Origin: an uncultured Mollicutes bacterium
Lineage (GTDB): Bacteria; Bacillota_I; Bacilli_A; RF39; UBA660
NCBI GenBank assembly: GCA_947652375.1
Contig: CANTCS010000011.1
Coordinates: 1-44,395 of the forward strand
Direction: 5' to 3'
DNA length: 44,395 nucleotides
The stretch's first letter is position 1. Each line of letters opens with the position of its first letter. Below the pieces are notes generated by a model that saw nothing but the letters and a program-made list of their open reading frames with translations, did no database searches and was not told the DNA's origin. The translations under genes were made by a program, and so were the position numbers. This document shows positions 1 to 9,720 of the stretch, piece by piece.

Positions 1-57
1 TTTTGAACATTCATGCACTCAATTGTGCACTTTACTTAATATTTAACGATTATTTAA

Positions 58-91
58 AAAAAGAGTGTTTTTTAGTATTCTCTTTTCGTTG
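58..91 (+). terminator. Possible terminator of an upstream gene outside the window
   Basis: Imperfect inverted repeat AAAAGAG...CTCTTTT. Confidence 0.3.
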
Positions 92-284
92 ATAACTTCA
101 TTTTTGTTGTAATTTATTTTTTTATTTAAATTTTGTTTAAAATTTAGGTGAATTAATTCTGATTTTATTGATTATTTTATTTTTTTTTAAGCAATTTTTA
201 AAATATTAAACATTTTGTAATAAATGTAGAAAAAAATTGATTTTTTGTGGTAAAATAATTATATAGTAGAATTGAGGTGAGGCT

Positions 285-1997
285 ATGCAAGGACAGTTTT
301 TAATTTGGGGATCAGTTATTATTATTTCTATTGTAATTGTTATTGTAATACTTCACTTTGTTAAAAAGATGGAAATGAATTATTATAGGAATAAAATTAG
401 AAAATTGGAAGTTCAAAGGAATATGGTAGCTTCTACACCTGTCTTATTAGAGCTTTCTAAAGTAGAGCCAATAATTAAAAATGATTTAATGGAAGAAAAA
501 TATAATAGATGGCAAGATAAATTTATTGAAATTAAAGAAAAAAAATTGACTGCTATTGATGATTTATTAATTGATTTAGATGTTTATGTTGAAAAAAGAG
601 ATTATAAATCTTGGGGACTTAGAGTTGCGAATGCTGAAATTGAAATATATAAAGCAAGGGAAGCAGCAGAACATTTATTAGAGGAAATAAAAGATATTAC
701 ACTTAGTGAAGAAAAATATCGCTCTATTGTTATTAAATTAAAATCGAAGTATAGAAGTTTAAATAAAGAATTTCAAGATCATAAAGAGTTATATGATTTT
801 ATGCAAGAAGCTGTTGAAATGCAACTTGAAAATATTGAGAAAAGATTTTTAGATTTTGAAAAGGTTATGGAGTCTAATCAATACAATGAAGTTGTTCAAA
901 TTTGTAAGGCTCTTGATACAATGATAGACCACATGGAAATAATTATTAATGAATTACCAGATGTTATTTTGATGGCTAAACAAGTTATTCCTAATAGAAT
1001 GAGAGAAATTGAACATATTAATAAAGAGATGATTGAAAAAGGTTTTGATCTAGATTATTTAAACGTAGAATATAACATCTCTGAGTCAAAAAAGAATATA
1101 AATAAAATCTTAGATAAAGTTAAAGTGTTAAACTTAGAAGGATCGATGTTTGATTTAAAAACGATGCTTGAGTATTATGATTCTTTATTTGTAGATTTTG
1201 AGAAAGAAAGATTATCAAGAAAAGTATATGAAGAAGAAATTGATGATTTTGCTAAAAGATTAGAAAAGACAAATTCTTTGGTTAAAGATGTTTATAATCA
1301 GCTTGACGATATAAAAAATATGTATGACTTGAATGATGATGATATAGAAATAATTCATGATGTTAAAAATACTTTAGTAGTAATTAATGATGATTATAAA
1401 AAATTAATTTCTAAGTGTGAAAATAAATCGTCGCCTTATTCGAAACTTAATGCAGAAGCAGAGAATTTGACTAATAGATTGACAATTATGGAAGATGATT
1501 TTGATATCGCATTAAAATCGTTAGGTAATATGTATGATGATGAAGTTAGAGCAAGAGAACAGTTAGAAGAGATTCAAGAATTTTTAAAGATTTGTAAAAG
1601 TAAAATTAGAAGTTATAAATTGCCAGTAATTACGGATAATTATTTTGTTCAGTTAGATGAGGCAAATGAGGCAATATATGAAGTTATTAAGGAATTAGAA
1701 AAAAAACCTATTGTTATAAAAGTATTAAATACGCGTGTTGATACAGCAAGAGATTTAGTATTAAAACTTCATAATACTACAAATGAAATGATAAAGTCAG
1801 CTCAAATGGCAGAGATGGCAATTGTTTATGGAAATAGATATAGAGGGAAATTTGAAGAAGTTAATCAAGGTTTAATTGATGCAGAAAAAAGTTTTTTTAA
1901 AGGTAATTATAAAGAGTCTTTAGATATATCTATTAAAGTTACATCAATTGTAGATGAAAATATTTATAGAAAGCTGTTGAATGTTTATGATAAATAA
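285..1997 (+). CDS. ezrA: Septation ring formation regulator EzrA
   Basis: N-terminal TM followed by a long coiled-coil protein of about 570 aa; EzrA-like composition and motifs (NRYRGKF near C-terminus); ezrA–thiI–SASP–ackA neighbourhood as in Bacillus. Confidence 0.9.
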   Translation: MQGQFLIWGSVIIISIVIVIVILHFVKKMEMNYYRNKIRKLEVQRNMVASTPVLLELSKVEPIIKNDLMEEKYNRWQDKFIEIKEKKLTAIDDLLIDLDVYVEKRDYKSWGLRVANAEIEIYKAREAAEHLLEEIKDITLSEEKYRSIVIKLKSKYRSLNKEFQDHKELYDFMQEAVEMQLENIEKRFLDFEKVMESNQYNEVVQICKALDTMIDHMEIIINELPDVILMAKQVIPNRMREIEHINKEMIEKGFDLDYLNVEYNISESKKNINKILDKVKVLNLEGSMFDLKTMLEYYDSLFVDFEKERLSRKVYEEEIDDFAKRLEKTNSLVKDVYNQLDDIKNMYDLNDDDIEIIHDVKNTLVVINDDYKKLISKCENKSSPYSKLNAEAENLTNRLTIMEDDFDIALKSLGNMYDDEVRAREQLEEIQEFLKICKSKIRSYKLPVITDNYFVQLDEANEAIYEVIKELEKKPIVIKVLNTRVDTARDLVLKLHNTTNEMIKSAQMAEMAIVYGNRYRGKFEEVNQGLIDAEKSFFKGNYKESLDISIKVTSIVDENIYRKLLNVYDK

Positions 1998-2601
1998 AAA
2001 AAATAAAGGTTTTGGAAAATTTGAGGTATTAACGTTAATTGTCTTACTATTTGGAATCTTTGCTTATTTAATGTATGTTTTACTTGGAGGAGTCGATAAG
2101 CAAAAATTTACAATAATGAAAGAAAATGCAGTACGTTTATCTAATACGGTTGGTACAAATATCTCTTCATTTCATAATTCGGATGTTGTTTATTTAGAAG
2201 AGGTTATTGAAGAAGGTTTTTTAAAAAAAATTAAGAGTCCTTTTAGTTCGGGAGATTGTGATTTATTAGAATCAAAAGTTGAAATGGTTAATGATAAATT
2301 TTTAGTAACCTTAAAATGTGATGATTATTTAATTGATAAAGCTTCTATAAATTCTTTAAATAATATAAACATATATAAAGTTGGAGAATGGGAATTGAAT
2401 AAAAAGTCTAATTTTGAAGAAAAGAAATTATATAATTGTATTAAAGATGAAAAGGAAATATATCCTAAATATAAAGAGGAACATTTATTTATTTCACATT
2501 TTAATAAAGATAATAATACTAATTTTTATTCAATAAATGAGATTCAGAATTGTACAGTTGTTGATAAAATGTTTTATAGAGATAAGCAACTTGTGGAATA
2601 A
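1981..2601 (+). CDS. Membrane-anchored protein with type IV prepilin-like N-terminus, function unknown
   Basis: N-terminus MFMINKKNKG|FGKFEVLTLIVLLFGIFAYLMY resembles a prepilin peptidase site (G|FxxxE then hydrophobic helix); rest unrecognised. Confidence 0.55.
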   Translation: MFMINKKNKGFGKFEVLTLIVLLFGIFAYLMYVLLGGVDKQKFTIMKENAVRLSNTVGTNISSFHNSDVVYLEEVIEEGFLKKIKSPFSSGDCDLLESKVEMVNDKFLVTLKCDDYLIDKASINSLNNINIYKVGEWELNKKSNFEEKKLYNCIKDEKEIYPKYKEEHLFISHFNKDNNTNFYSINEIQNCTVVDKMFYRDKQLVE

Positions 2602-2640
2602 TAGTTATTTGATTATCTATTTTTAAAGAGGTGATTAAAT

Positions 2641-3198
2641 TTGAAAGTTAAGAAAAAGAAGAAAACAGGGATTGTTCTAGTTATTACATTAATAGTAATA
2701 ATTGTATCTATTGTAATTAGTTTAAGTTTTAAAATGAAAAAAGATACTAAGAATAGTCCAGTTGAAATTACTAAAAATTTTATGGATAAGTTTAATAAAT
2801 TAGATAAAGATGTAATTTCTAATATAAAATATGATTTTAAAGATCCTTTAAATGAAAGGCAAAAGAAGGAGTATACTAAAGTAATTCATAGACAATATGA
2901 GAAATTAGGGTATTCTATAATTAGTGATGATAAGAGTGATACAGAAGCAAATATCAAGGTTGAAGTAAATATTTTTGATTATAATACTTGCTGGAATGAA
3001 GCAGGTGATTATATTGATCTTTATAGTTATAAATTTGCTAATGAAGAGAAAAAAGTAGATTATAAGATAAGTAAAATTAGTAAATGTCATGAAAAAATAA
3101 CACATATTATTATGTTTAAATATACAAAAAAAGATGATAAATGGATTATGAATAATCTTGATGAAGATGATATAAGAAAGATAAATGGAACTTATTAA
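2641..3198 (+). CDS. Hypothetical membrane-anchored protein (TTG start)
   Basis: RBS AGAGGTG upstream of TTG; N-terminal TM plus extracytoplasmic charged domain. Confidence 0.6.
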   Translation: MKVKKKKKTGIVLVITLIVIIVSIVISLSFKMKKDTKNSPVEITKNFMDKFNKLDKDVISNIKYDFKDPLNERQKKEYTKVIHRQYEKLGYSIISDDKSDTEANIKVEVNIFDYNTCWNEAGDYIDLYSYKFANEEKKVDYKISKISKCHEKITHIIMFKYTKKDDKWIMNNLDEDDIRKINGTY

Positions 3199-3350
3199 AG
3201 TTGTTTTATAAAAATTGATATATTGAGGAATATTTTTTTAAGAAGTACTTTTATTTTTAAGATTTTTGTTAGTAAATTTTAGATTAGTTTTAATACTAAT
3301 CTTTTAATTTTTATTTAAATGTTATATAATATGCGTGGTGGTGGTGTTTT

Positions 3351-4538
3351 GTGGATAGAGTTATTTTGATTAAATATGGAGAATTATCTACTAAAAAAGC
3401 TAATCGTAATTTTTTTATAAATACTTTGTATAATAATATTAAAGAGAAATTAAATGTTTTTGCTATAAAAATTTATAAAGATCGAGCTAGAATGACAATA
3501 CAATTTAGAGATGAAGATTTGGATAAAATAAAAAAAATTGTAGATAGGATTTTTGGTATTCATAAATATCATATTGCTTATGTTGTTAATTCTAATGTTG
3601 ATGAAATTAAAAAGAAATTATTAGAAGTTGTTAAATTAGAAAAATTTATTACTTTTAAAATTGAAACTAAAAGAAGTGATAAAAGTTTCCCAATCCATAG
3701 CCAAGATTTTAATAAAGTTCTTGGGGGATTGCTTTTAAAAAATGTTAATAATGTTAGTGTAGATGTTCATAATCCTGATTTGTGGATAAAAGTTGAAATA
3801 AGAGAAAAAGAAACTTATATTTATTTTAATAATTATGATGGAGCTGGGGGATATCCTGTTGGAACGCAATCAAAGGGAATGTTAATGCTATCTGGAGGAA
3901 TAGATTCGCCAGTTGCGGGGTATTTAGCTATGAAACGTGGAGTTGTTATAGAAGCTGTTTATTTTGAGGCTATTCCACATACTAGTTTAGAGGCTAGAGA
4001 AAAAGTTATATCTTTATGTAAAAAATTGGTGACTTATACTAATTTTATTAATTTACATATTGTAAATTTTACTCCAATTCAAGAAGAAATATATAAAAAA
4101 TGTCCAGAAGATTATTGTATTACGATTATGCGTAGAATGATGTATAGGATAATGGAGAAAATAGCTAATAAGTATAAAGGAAATATTATTATAAATGGAG
4201 AAAGTATTGGACAGGTTGCAAGTCAAACATTAACTAGCATGAAAGTTATTAATAGTGTTACAAATGTTCCTGTTATTCGTCCGCTTGCTTGTCTTGATAA
4301 GCTAGAAATAATTGATTTAGCTAGAAAAATAGATACTTATGAAACTAGTATTTTACCTTATGAAGATTGTTGTACCGTTTTTGTACCAAAACATCCAGCT
4401 ATTAATCCTAAATTAGAAAAAGCAATTGATGCTGAAAGTAAATTTAATTATGAAGAATTAATTGAATTAACTATAGAAAATCTGAATACTATTAAGATTG
4501 ATAGTTCAGAAAGTAAAAAATTTGAAGATTTATTATAA
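3351..4538 (+). CDS. thiI: tRNA 4-thiouridine synthase ThiI
   Basis: THUMP region then SGGIDSPVAGYLAMKRG PP-loop motif; GTG start. Confidence 0.95.
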   Translation: MDRVILIKYGELSTKKANRNFFINTLYNNIKEKLNVFAIKIYKDRARMTIQFRDEDLDKIKKIVDRIFGIHKYHIAYVVNSNVDEIKKKLLEVVKLEKFITFKIETKRSDKSFPIHSQDFNKVLGGLLLKNVNNVSVDVHNPDLWIKVEIREKETYIYFNNYDGAGGYPVGTQSKGMLMLSGGIDSPVAGYLAMKRGVVIEAVYFEAIPHTSLEAREKVISLCKKLVTYTNFINLHIVNFTPIQEEIYKKCPEDYCITIMRRMMYRIMEKIANKYKGNIIINGESIGQVASQTLTSMKVINSVTNVPVIRPLACLDKLEIIDLARKIDTYETSILPYEDCCTVFVPKHPAINPKLEKAIDAESKFNYEELIELTIENLNTIKIDSSESKKFEDLL

Positions 4539-4545
4539 TTTATAG

Positions 4546-4574
4546 GTATGAAAATTTATTTTATTCACATCCTA
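4546..4574 (+). promoter_or_regulatory. Candidate forespore sigma (SigG/SigF-type) promoter for the SASP gene
   Basis: GTATG, 17 nt spacer, CATCCTA; matches the SigG-type GNATA-N17/18-CATNNTA pattern with one mismatch, just upstream of the SASP RBS. Confidence 0.5.
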
Positions 4575-4595
4575 AAAATGTAGGAGGTGAATATA

Positions 4596-4874
4596 ATGGC
4601 AAAAGCTAAGAAAAGTAATAATGCTTCTATGAAAGTTAGAGTACCTGGAGCTAAAAATGCAATCGAAAACATGAAATATGAAATAGCTAATGAGTTTGGT
4701 GTTAATTTAGGTCCAGATGCAACTAGTCGTGCTAACGGTAAAGTTGGTGGAGAAATGACAAAAAGATTAGTTGAAAATGGAATGAATAAAACTAGTTCAA
4801 AATCTAGTACTTCTACTTCAAATAGTAAAAAGAGAAAAACTACTACTTCAAAGAGTAAAAAAACTAGTAAATAG
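4596..4874 (+). CDS. Small acid-soluble spore protein, alpha/beta type, with basic C-terminal tail
   Basis: [37 protein letters not shown] is the alpha/beta SASP signature; RBS GGAGGTG before ATG at 4596; extra tail [27 protein letters not shown]. Confidence 0.93.
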   Translation: MAKAKKSNNASMKVRVPGAKNAIENMKYEIANEFGVNLGPDATSRANGKVGGEMTKRLVENGMNKTSSKSSTSTSNSKKRKTTTSKSKKTSK

Positions 4875-4897
4875 TTAATTTATTTAAAAATTATTTA

Positions 4898-4929
4898 GGA
4901 TAGATTAATGATTTTATCTATCCTTTTTT
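4898..4929 (+). terminator. Rho-independent terminator after SASP gene
   Basis: GGATAGAT/ATCTATCC 8-bp stem followed by T6. Confidence 0.85.
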
Positions 4930-4988
4930 GTTGAAAAAAACTATATTGTTTGATAATATAAGTTTAACTTTGAAAGTGAGGAAAATTT

Positions 4989-6176
4989 ATGAAATTATTA
5001 TCTATTAATGCTGGTAGTAGTACTTTGAAATTTAGACTTTATGAAATGCCTGAGGAGAAAGTTTTGACAAAGGGAAATTTTGAATGTATTGGTTCTAAAA
5101 ACGGTAAGTATACAATTCGAGTTGGAGAAAGAAAAATTCATAAAGAAATAGAATTAGATGATCATAATGTAGCTGTTGGAATATTATTAGAAGAACTTGT
5201 TTCTAATAATATAGTTAAGTCTTTGGATGAGATTAAAGCTGTTGGACATCGTATTGTTCATGGTGGTAATAAATACTCAAAATCTGTTGAGATAACAAGT
5301 CGTGTTTTAAAAGAGATCGAAAGTATTTCTGATTTAGCACCACTTCATAATCCAGCTGCTTTAAATGGTGTACGTGCTTTTATGGATGCTATTCCAAAAG
5401 CTAAAATGGTAGCATGTTTTGATACTGCTTTTCATCAGACTATAAAAGAAGCAGATTATTTATATCCTATTCCTTATGAATGGTATGTAAAGTATGATGT
5501 TCGTAAATATGGATTCCATGGGTTGAGTCATAAGTTTATTACAGAAAAGATGACTTCAATTTTAAAAAGAAGACCAAGTTTAATTATTTGTCATATTGGA
5601 AATGGTGCGAGTATTTCTGCTATTAAAGATGGTGTTTGTATTGATACTTCAATGGGATTTACTCCTAATGCTGGGATAATGATGGGAACTCGTTGTGGTG
5701 ATATCGATTATTCGATAATTAGTTATATTATGAAGAAAGAAGAAAGAAATTTAGAATGGATAGATAATAAGTTAAATAAAGCTAGTGGTTTACAAGGAAT
5801 TGCTGGAATGAATGATTTGCGTGATATCGATAGAGCTTATCTTGCGAATGAGAAAAAGGTAGTTCTTGCGATTGAAATGTATACTGAAAAGATTGTTAAT
5901 TATATTGCTAAATATTTCGTTAAACTTGGTGGTAGAGTAGATGCTATTTGTTTTACTGCTGGTGGAGGAGAAAATGATGATATAATTAGAAAAGAGGTTA
6001 TTAATAAATTATATCCACTTGGAATTACTTTAGATGATATTAAAAATAAAGAAACTATTGTACGTAAAGGAATTGAGGGGGTTATTAGTACGAGTGAAAG
6101 TACTATACCAGTTTATGTTTTGGCAACAGATGAAGAGTTAATGATAGCAAGAGATACTTACAATATTGTGGGATAG
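4989..6176 (+). CDS. ackA: Acetate kinase paralog 1 (divergent)
   Basis: INAGSSTLKFRLY, GHRIVHGG, DTAFHQT, YGFHGLSHKFI, GTRCGDID, FTAGGGEND. Confidence 0.85.
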   Translation: MKLLSINAGSSTLKFRLYEMPEEKVLTKGNFECIGSKNGKYTIRVGERKIHKEIELDDHNVAVGILLEELVSNNIVKSLDEIKAVGHRIVHGGNKYSKSVEITSRVLKEIESISDLAPLHNPAALNGVRAFMDAIPKAKMVACFDTAFHQTIKEADYLYPIPYEWYVKYDVRKYGFHGLSHKFITEKMTSILKRRPSLIICHIGNGASISAIKDGVCIDTSMGFTPNAGIMMGTRCGDIDYSIISYIMKKEERNLEWIDNKLNKASGLQGIAGMNDLRDIDRAYLANEKKVVLAIEMYTEKIVNYIAKYFVKLGGRVDAICFTAGGGENDDIIRKEVINKLYPLGITLDDIKNKETIVRKGIEGVISTSESTIPVYVLATDEELMIARDTYNIVG

Positions 6177-6195
6177 AATATTTTCTATCCTTTTT
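6171..6195 (+). terminator. Terminator after first acetate kinase gene
   Basis: GGATAG/CTATCC stem then T5, overlapping the stop codon. Confidence 0.75.
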
Positions 6196-6494
6196 ATATT
6201 TTGTGATGTTTAATGTTTAAGAGTAGTAAAAATAAAGAAGATTTTCTGGTAATTAAAAATAATTATAATATACTATTTTATAAAATAAATGATATTTTAT
6301 TACAATAAATAGAAATAAGAGAATTTATGCAAAAATGGAAGAAAAAAATTAAAATTAAGAAGAATATATAATTTTTAAAAATTAAAATAGTGTATTTAGC
6401 GATTGATTAAATTTATTAATCTTTTTTGTTTGACTTTTAATATTCTTATTATTGTAGTATAATATTTATAGATTTTAGAAATGAGGTTAGATTT

Positions 6495-7676
6495 ATGAAA
6501 ATTATATCAATAAATGCAGGGAGTAGTTCTTTGAAGTTTAGTTTATTTAATATGGACAATGAATCAGTTATTGCATCTGGTTTATTTGAAAGAATTGGTA
6601 TAGAGGGAAGTAATTACACTATTAAATATAGTGGAGAAAAAGTGTCTGAAGAGATTGAACTTAATAATCATACTGATGCTGTTAAAGTATTACTAGATAA
6701 GTTAATATCTTTAGAAATAATATCTTCTTTAGAAGAAATTAATGGAGTTGGGCATAGATTGGTTCATGGTAAAGACAAATATACTAATAGTGTCATAATT
6801 ACTGATGAAGTTATTAAAGATTTGGATGAGTTTAAAGAATTTGCTCCTTTACATAATCCAGCTAATATTTTAGGGATTCAAGCTTTTAGAGATGTATTGC
6901 CAGAAGTTCCAATGGTAGGAGTTTTTGATACTGCTTTTCATCAAACTATGGAAAAAGAAACTTATTTATATTCTGTTCCTTATAAATGGTATAGTGAGTA
7001 TGGAGTTAGAAAATATGGTTTTCATGGAACTAGTCATAGATATATAACACAAACTGTTAAAGAAATTTTTGGAAGAGAAGATTTTAAGCTAATTAGTTGT
7101 CATATTGGAAATGGTGGTTCTATAACTGCTGTTAAGGATATGAAGTGTATTGATACTACGATGGGATTTACGCCACTTGCTGGAATAATGATGGGAACTC
7201 GTTCTGGAGAAATTGATGCCTCTTTAATTCCATATGTAATGGAGAAAGAGGGAAAGAATGCTAGTGAAATAATCGAAGATTTGAATAAAAATAGTGGACT
7301 TGTTGGTCTTAGTGAATATAGCAGTGATATGAGAGATATTTTAGAGAAATGTGATGCTTGTGATGAAAAAGCAATTGTTGCTAAAAATAAATATGTTCGT
7401 CGTATTGTTGATTATATAGCTCAATATTATGTTTTATTAGGTGGAGCTGACGTTATAGTATTTACTGCAGGAGTTGGGGAAAATAGTGTTCCAATTAGAA
7501 GAGAAATTTGTGAAAAGCTTCATTGTTTAGGTATTAAAATTGATTTAGATCAAAATTCTAAGCGTGGAGAGATTGTAAAAATTAGTTCTGATGATTCTAA
7601 AATAGATGTTTATGTTATTCCAACAGATGAAGAATTGATGATTGCAAGAGATACAATTGATTTAATAAATAGATAG
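6495..7676 (+). CDS. ackA: Acetate kinase paralog 2 (canonical)
   Basis: INAGSSSLKF, GHRLVHG, YGFHGTSHRYI, GTRSGEID, FTAGVGENS, PTDEELMIARDT. Confidence 0.95.
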   Translation: MKIISINAGSSSLKFSLFNMDNESVIASGLFERIGIEGSNYTIKYSGEKVSEEIELNNHTDAVKVLLDKLISLEIISSLEEINGVGHRLVHGKDKYTNSVIITDEVIKDLDEFKEFAPLHNPANILGIQAFRDVLPEVPMVGVFDTAFHQTMEKETYLYSVPYKWYSEYGVRKYGFHGTSHRYITQTVKEIFGREDFKLISCHIGNGGSITAVKDMKCIDTTMGFTPLAGIMMGTRSGEIDASLIPYVMEKEGKNASEIIEDLNKNSGLVGLSEYSSDMRDILEKCDACDEKAIVAKNKYVRRIVDYIAQYYVLLGGADVIVFTAGVGENSVPIRREICEKLHCLGIKIDLDQNSKRGEIVKISSDDSKIDVYVIPTDEELMIARDTIDLINR

Positions 7677-7686
7677 GAAATGTAGA

Positions 7687-8643
7687 ATGTTTAAAAATGT
7701 TATTTCAAAGATTGAAGAATATGAAACTATTTTAATAGCAAGGCATATAGGAGTAGACCCTGATGCTCTATGTAGTCAATTAGCTTTTAGAGATGCTATT
7801 AGGTTAAATTATCCTTCGAAAAAGGTGTTAGCAATAGGTACTGGAAGTATAAAATTTACTCAACTTGGAAAGCTTGATAAGCTAGAAAAAGTAAAAGATG
7901 CTTTGTTAATTGTTTTAGATACTCCTGATAAAAAAAGAGTTGATTCTGTAGATTTTTCACAGTTTAGTTATTCAATAAAAATTGATCATCATCCTTTTGT
8001 AGAAAAGTTTTGTGATTTAGAAATAATAGAGGATAAAGCAACTTCAACATGTGAAGTTATCATGAATTTAATTGAGGATACAAATTTACAATGTAATAAA
8101 GAAATTGCAGAACTTTTATATACAGGATTAGTTTCTGATTCTAATAGATTTTTGTTTAATAGCAGTACATATAAAACATTTTTACTTGTTTCTAAATATT
8201 TAGAAAAATATAATTTTGATTTGGCTGAGATTTATAAAAAATTATATTTACGCCCTATAAACGAAGTTCGTTTAGAAGGGTATATTGCTACTAATATGAA
8301 TGTGACAGAAAATAATTTAGGTTATGCTGTTATTACTGAAGAAGCAATAAATAGTTTTCAAGTTGATAGTGCATCAGCTGGTAACATGATTAATAATTTT
8401 AATTTTATAAAAGAAGTTCTTGTTTGGTGTACGATTACGGAAGATATAAAAAATGATCAGTATAGAGTCTCAATGAGATCTAGAGGACCAGAAATAAATA
8501 AAGTTGCAGAAAAATTTAATGGTGGAGGACATAAATTTGCCTCAGGTGTAAGGGTAAAAACATTAGATGAGGCCATGATGGTTATGAAAGAGTTGGATTT
8601 AGCTCTTTTAGAGTATAATAAAAGTATAAGTGAGGGGAAATAA
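7687..8643 (+). CDS. nrnA: DHH/DHHA1 phosphoesterase, NrnA-like (nanoRNase/pAp phosphatase)
   Basis: HIGVDPDALCS, KIDHHPF, C-terminal GGGHKFASG motif. Confidence 0.88.
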   Translation: MFKNVISKIEEYETILIARHIGVDPDALCSQLAFRDAIRLNYPSKKVLAIGTGSIKFTQLGKLDKLEKVKDALLIVLDTPDKKRVDSVDFSQFSYSIKIDHHPFVEKFCDLEIIEDKATSTCEVIMNLIEDTNLQCNKEIAELLYTGLVSDSNRFLFNSSTYKTFLLVSKYLEKYNFDLAEIYKKLYLRPINEVRLEGYIATNMNVTENNLGYAVITEEAINSFQVDSASAGNMINNFNFIKEVLVWCTITEDIKNDQYRVSMRSRGPEINKVAEKFNGGGHKFASGVRVKTLDEAMMVMKELDLALLEYNKSISEGK

Positions 8644-9246
8644 ATGAATATAAAAAATGCTAATTTGGATATTATTGCTACTCGTCGTAGTCAATATCCT
8701 GATAATGGAAGAGCAGAATTTTTATTAGTTGGACGAAGTAACGTTGGAAAAAGTAGTTTTATTAATTCAATTTTATCTAGGAAGAATTTGGCATATATTT
8801 CTTCCAAACCAGGAAAGACGCAAACTCTTAATTTCTATGGAGTAAATGATAGCTTTTATTTAATTGATGTACCAGGTTATGGGTATGCTGCTGTTGATAA
8901 GAAAACTCAAGTTAAATTCGGTATGATGATTGAAGAGTATTTAGAAAAAAGAGAGCAATTAAAAAGAGTTTTTATGCTTGTTGATTTTAGGTTGAAACCA
9001 ACAGAAGATGATTTATTGATGTATAATTTTTTAAAGTATTATAATTTACCGGTAACTATTATTGCTACAAAAGCTGATAAGGTTGGAGGAAGTAAAAAAC
9101 AGAAAAATTTAAAAATGATGCTAGAAACTTTAGATTTGGTTGTAGGAGATGATTTAATTGTTTTCTCTAGCGTTACTAAGCTAGGTGTTAAAGATGTTTT
9201 GAAAAAAATAGATGAAATAGTTAATAATCAAGATGATATAATATAG
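8644..9246 (+). CDS. ysxC: Ribosome biogenesis GTPase YsxC/EngB
   Basis: GRSNVGKSSFIN, KPGKTQTLNFY, DVPGYGYA, TKADK. Confidence 0.95.
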   Translation: MNIKNANLDIIATRRSQYPDNGRAEFLLVGRSNVGKSSFINSILSRKNLAYISSKPGKTQTLNFYGVNDSFYLIDVPGYGYAAVDKKTQVKFGMMIEEYLEKREQLKRVFMLVDFRLKPTEDDLLMYNFLKYYNLPVTIIATKADKVGGSKKQKNLKMMLETLDLVVGDDLIVFSSVTKLGVKDVLKKIDEIVNNQDDII

Positions 9247-9279
9247 TTTTTTCATCATATAATTATATTAGGTGAATAT

Positions 9280-9714
9280 ATGAAAATAGAGAAAATTTCA
9301 GATACTGATTATAAATTATATATTTATTTTAATAATGATGAAGAAATAAATAGAAGTGAAAGAATAAAAAAAATTATAAAAAAATTACAAAAAAAATTAA
9401 AACTAAAAGGTTTTTATAAAGTATTAGCTTGTTCAAAAGATTATGGATTATTTTTACATTTAATTAAGATAGAAGATTCATTTTATAGAAATAATCTTGA
9501 TTTAAGAATAGTAGCAGAAGATGATTTAGATATTTACTTTAAAACAAAAGATTATTTTATTATAGAATCTTTAAATACAATTAAATATTATGATAACTTT
9601 TATTATGGTCTAGTGGATAGCTCTTTTGATAAGGTACTTGAAAAGGTTGAATTTGGGGATTTTGTATTTGGATATGATATAACTGATATTTTAGAGAATG
9701 CTGTTATTATGTAG
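9280..9714 (+). CDS. Hypothetical protein (144 aa)
   Basis: ORF with RBS-like TTAGGTG; no recognised domain. Confidence 0.6.
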   Translation: MKIEKISDTDYKLYIYFNNDEEINRSERIKKIIKKLQKKLKLKGFYKVLACSKDYGLFLHLIKIEDSFYRNNLDLRIVAEDDLDIYFKTKDYFIIESLNTIKYYDNFYYGLVDSSFDKVLEKVEFGDFVFGYDITDILENAVIM

Positions 9715-9720
9715 AATAAA

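Noticed and set aside
2905-3105. Minus-strand 66-aa ORF
   Set aside because: Fully antisense to a longer plus-strand ORF with RBS; low-complexity hydrophobic product typical of AT-rich antisense frames.
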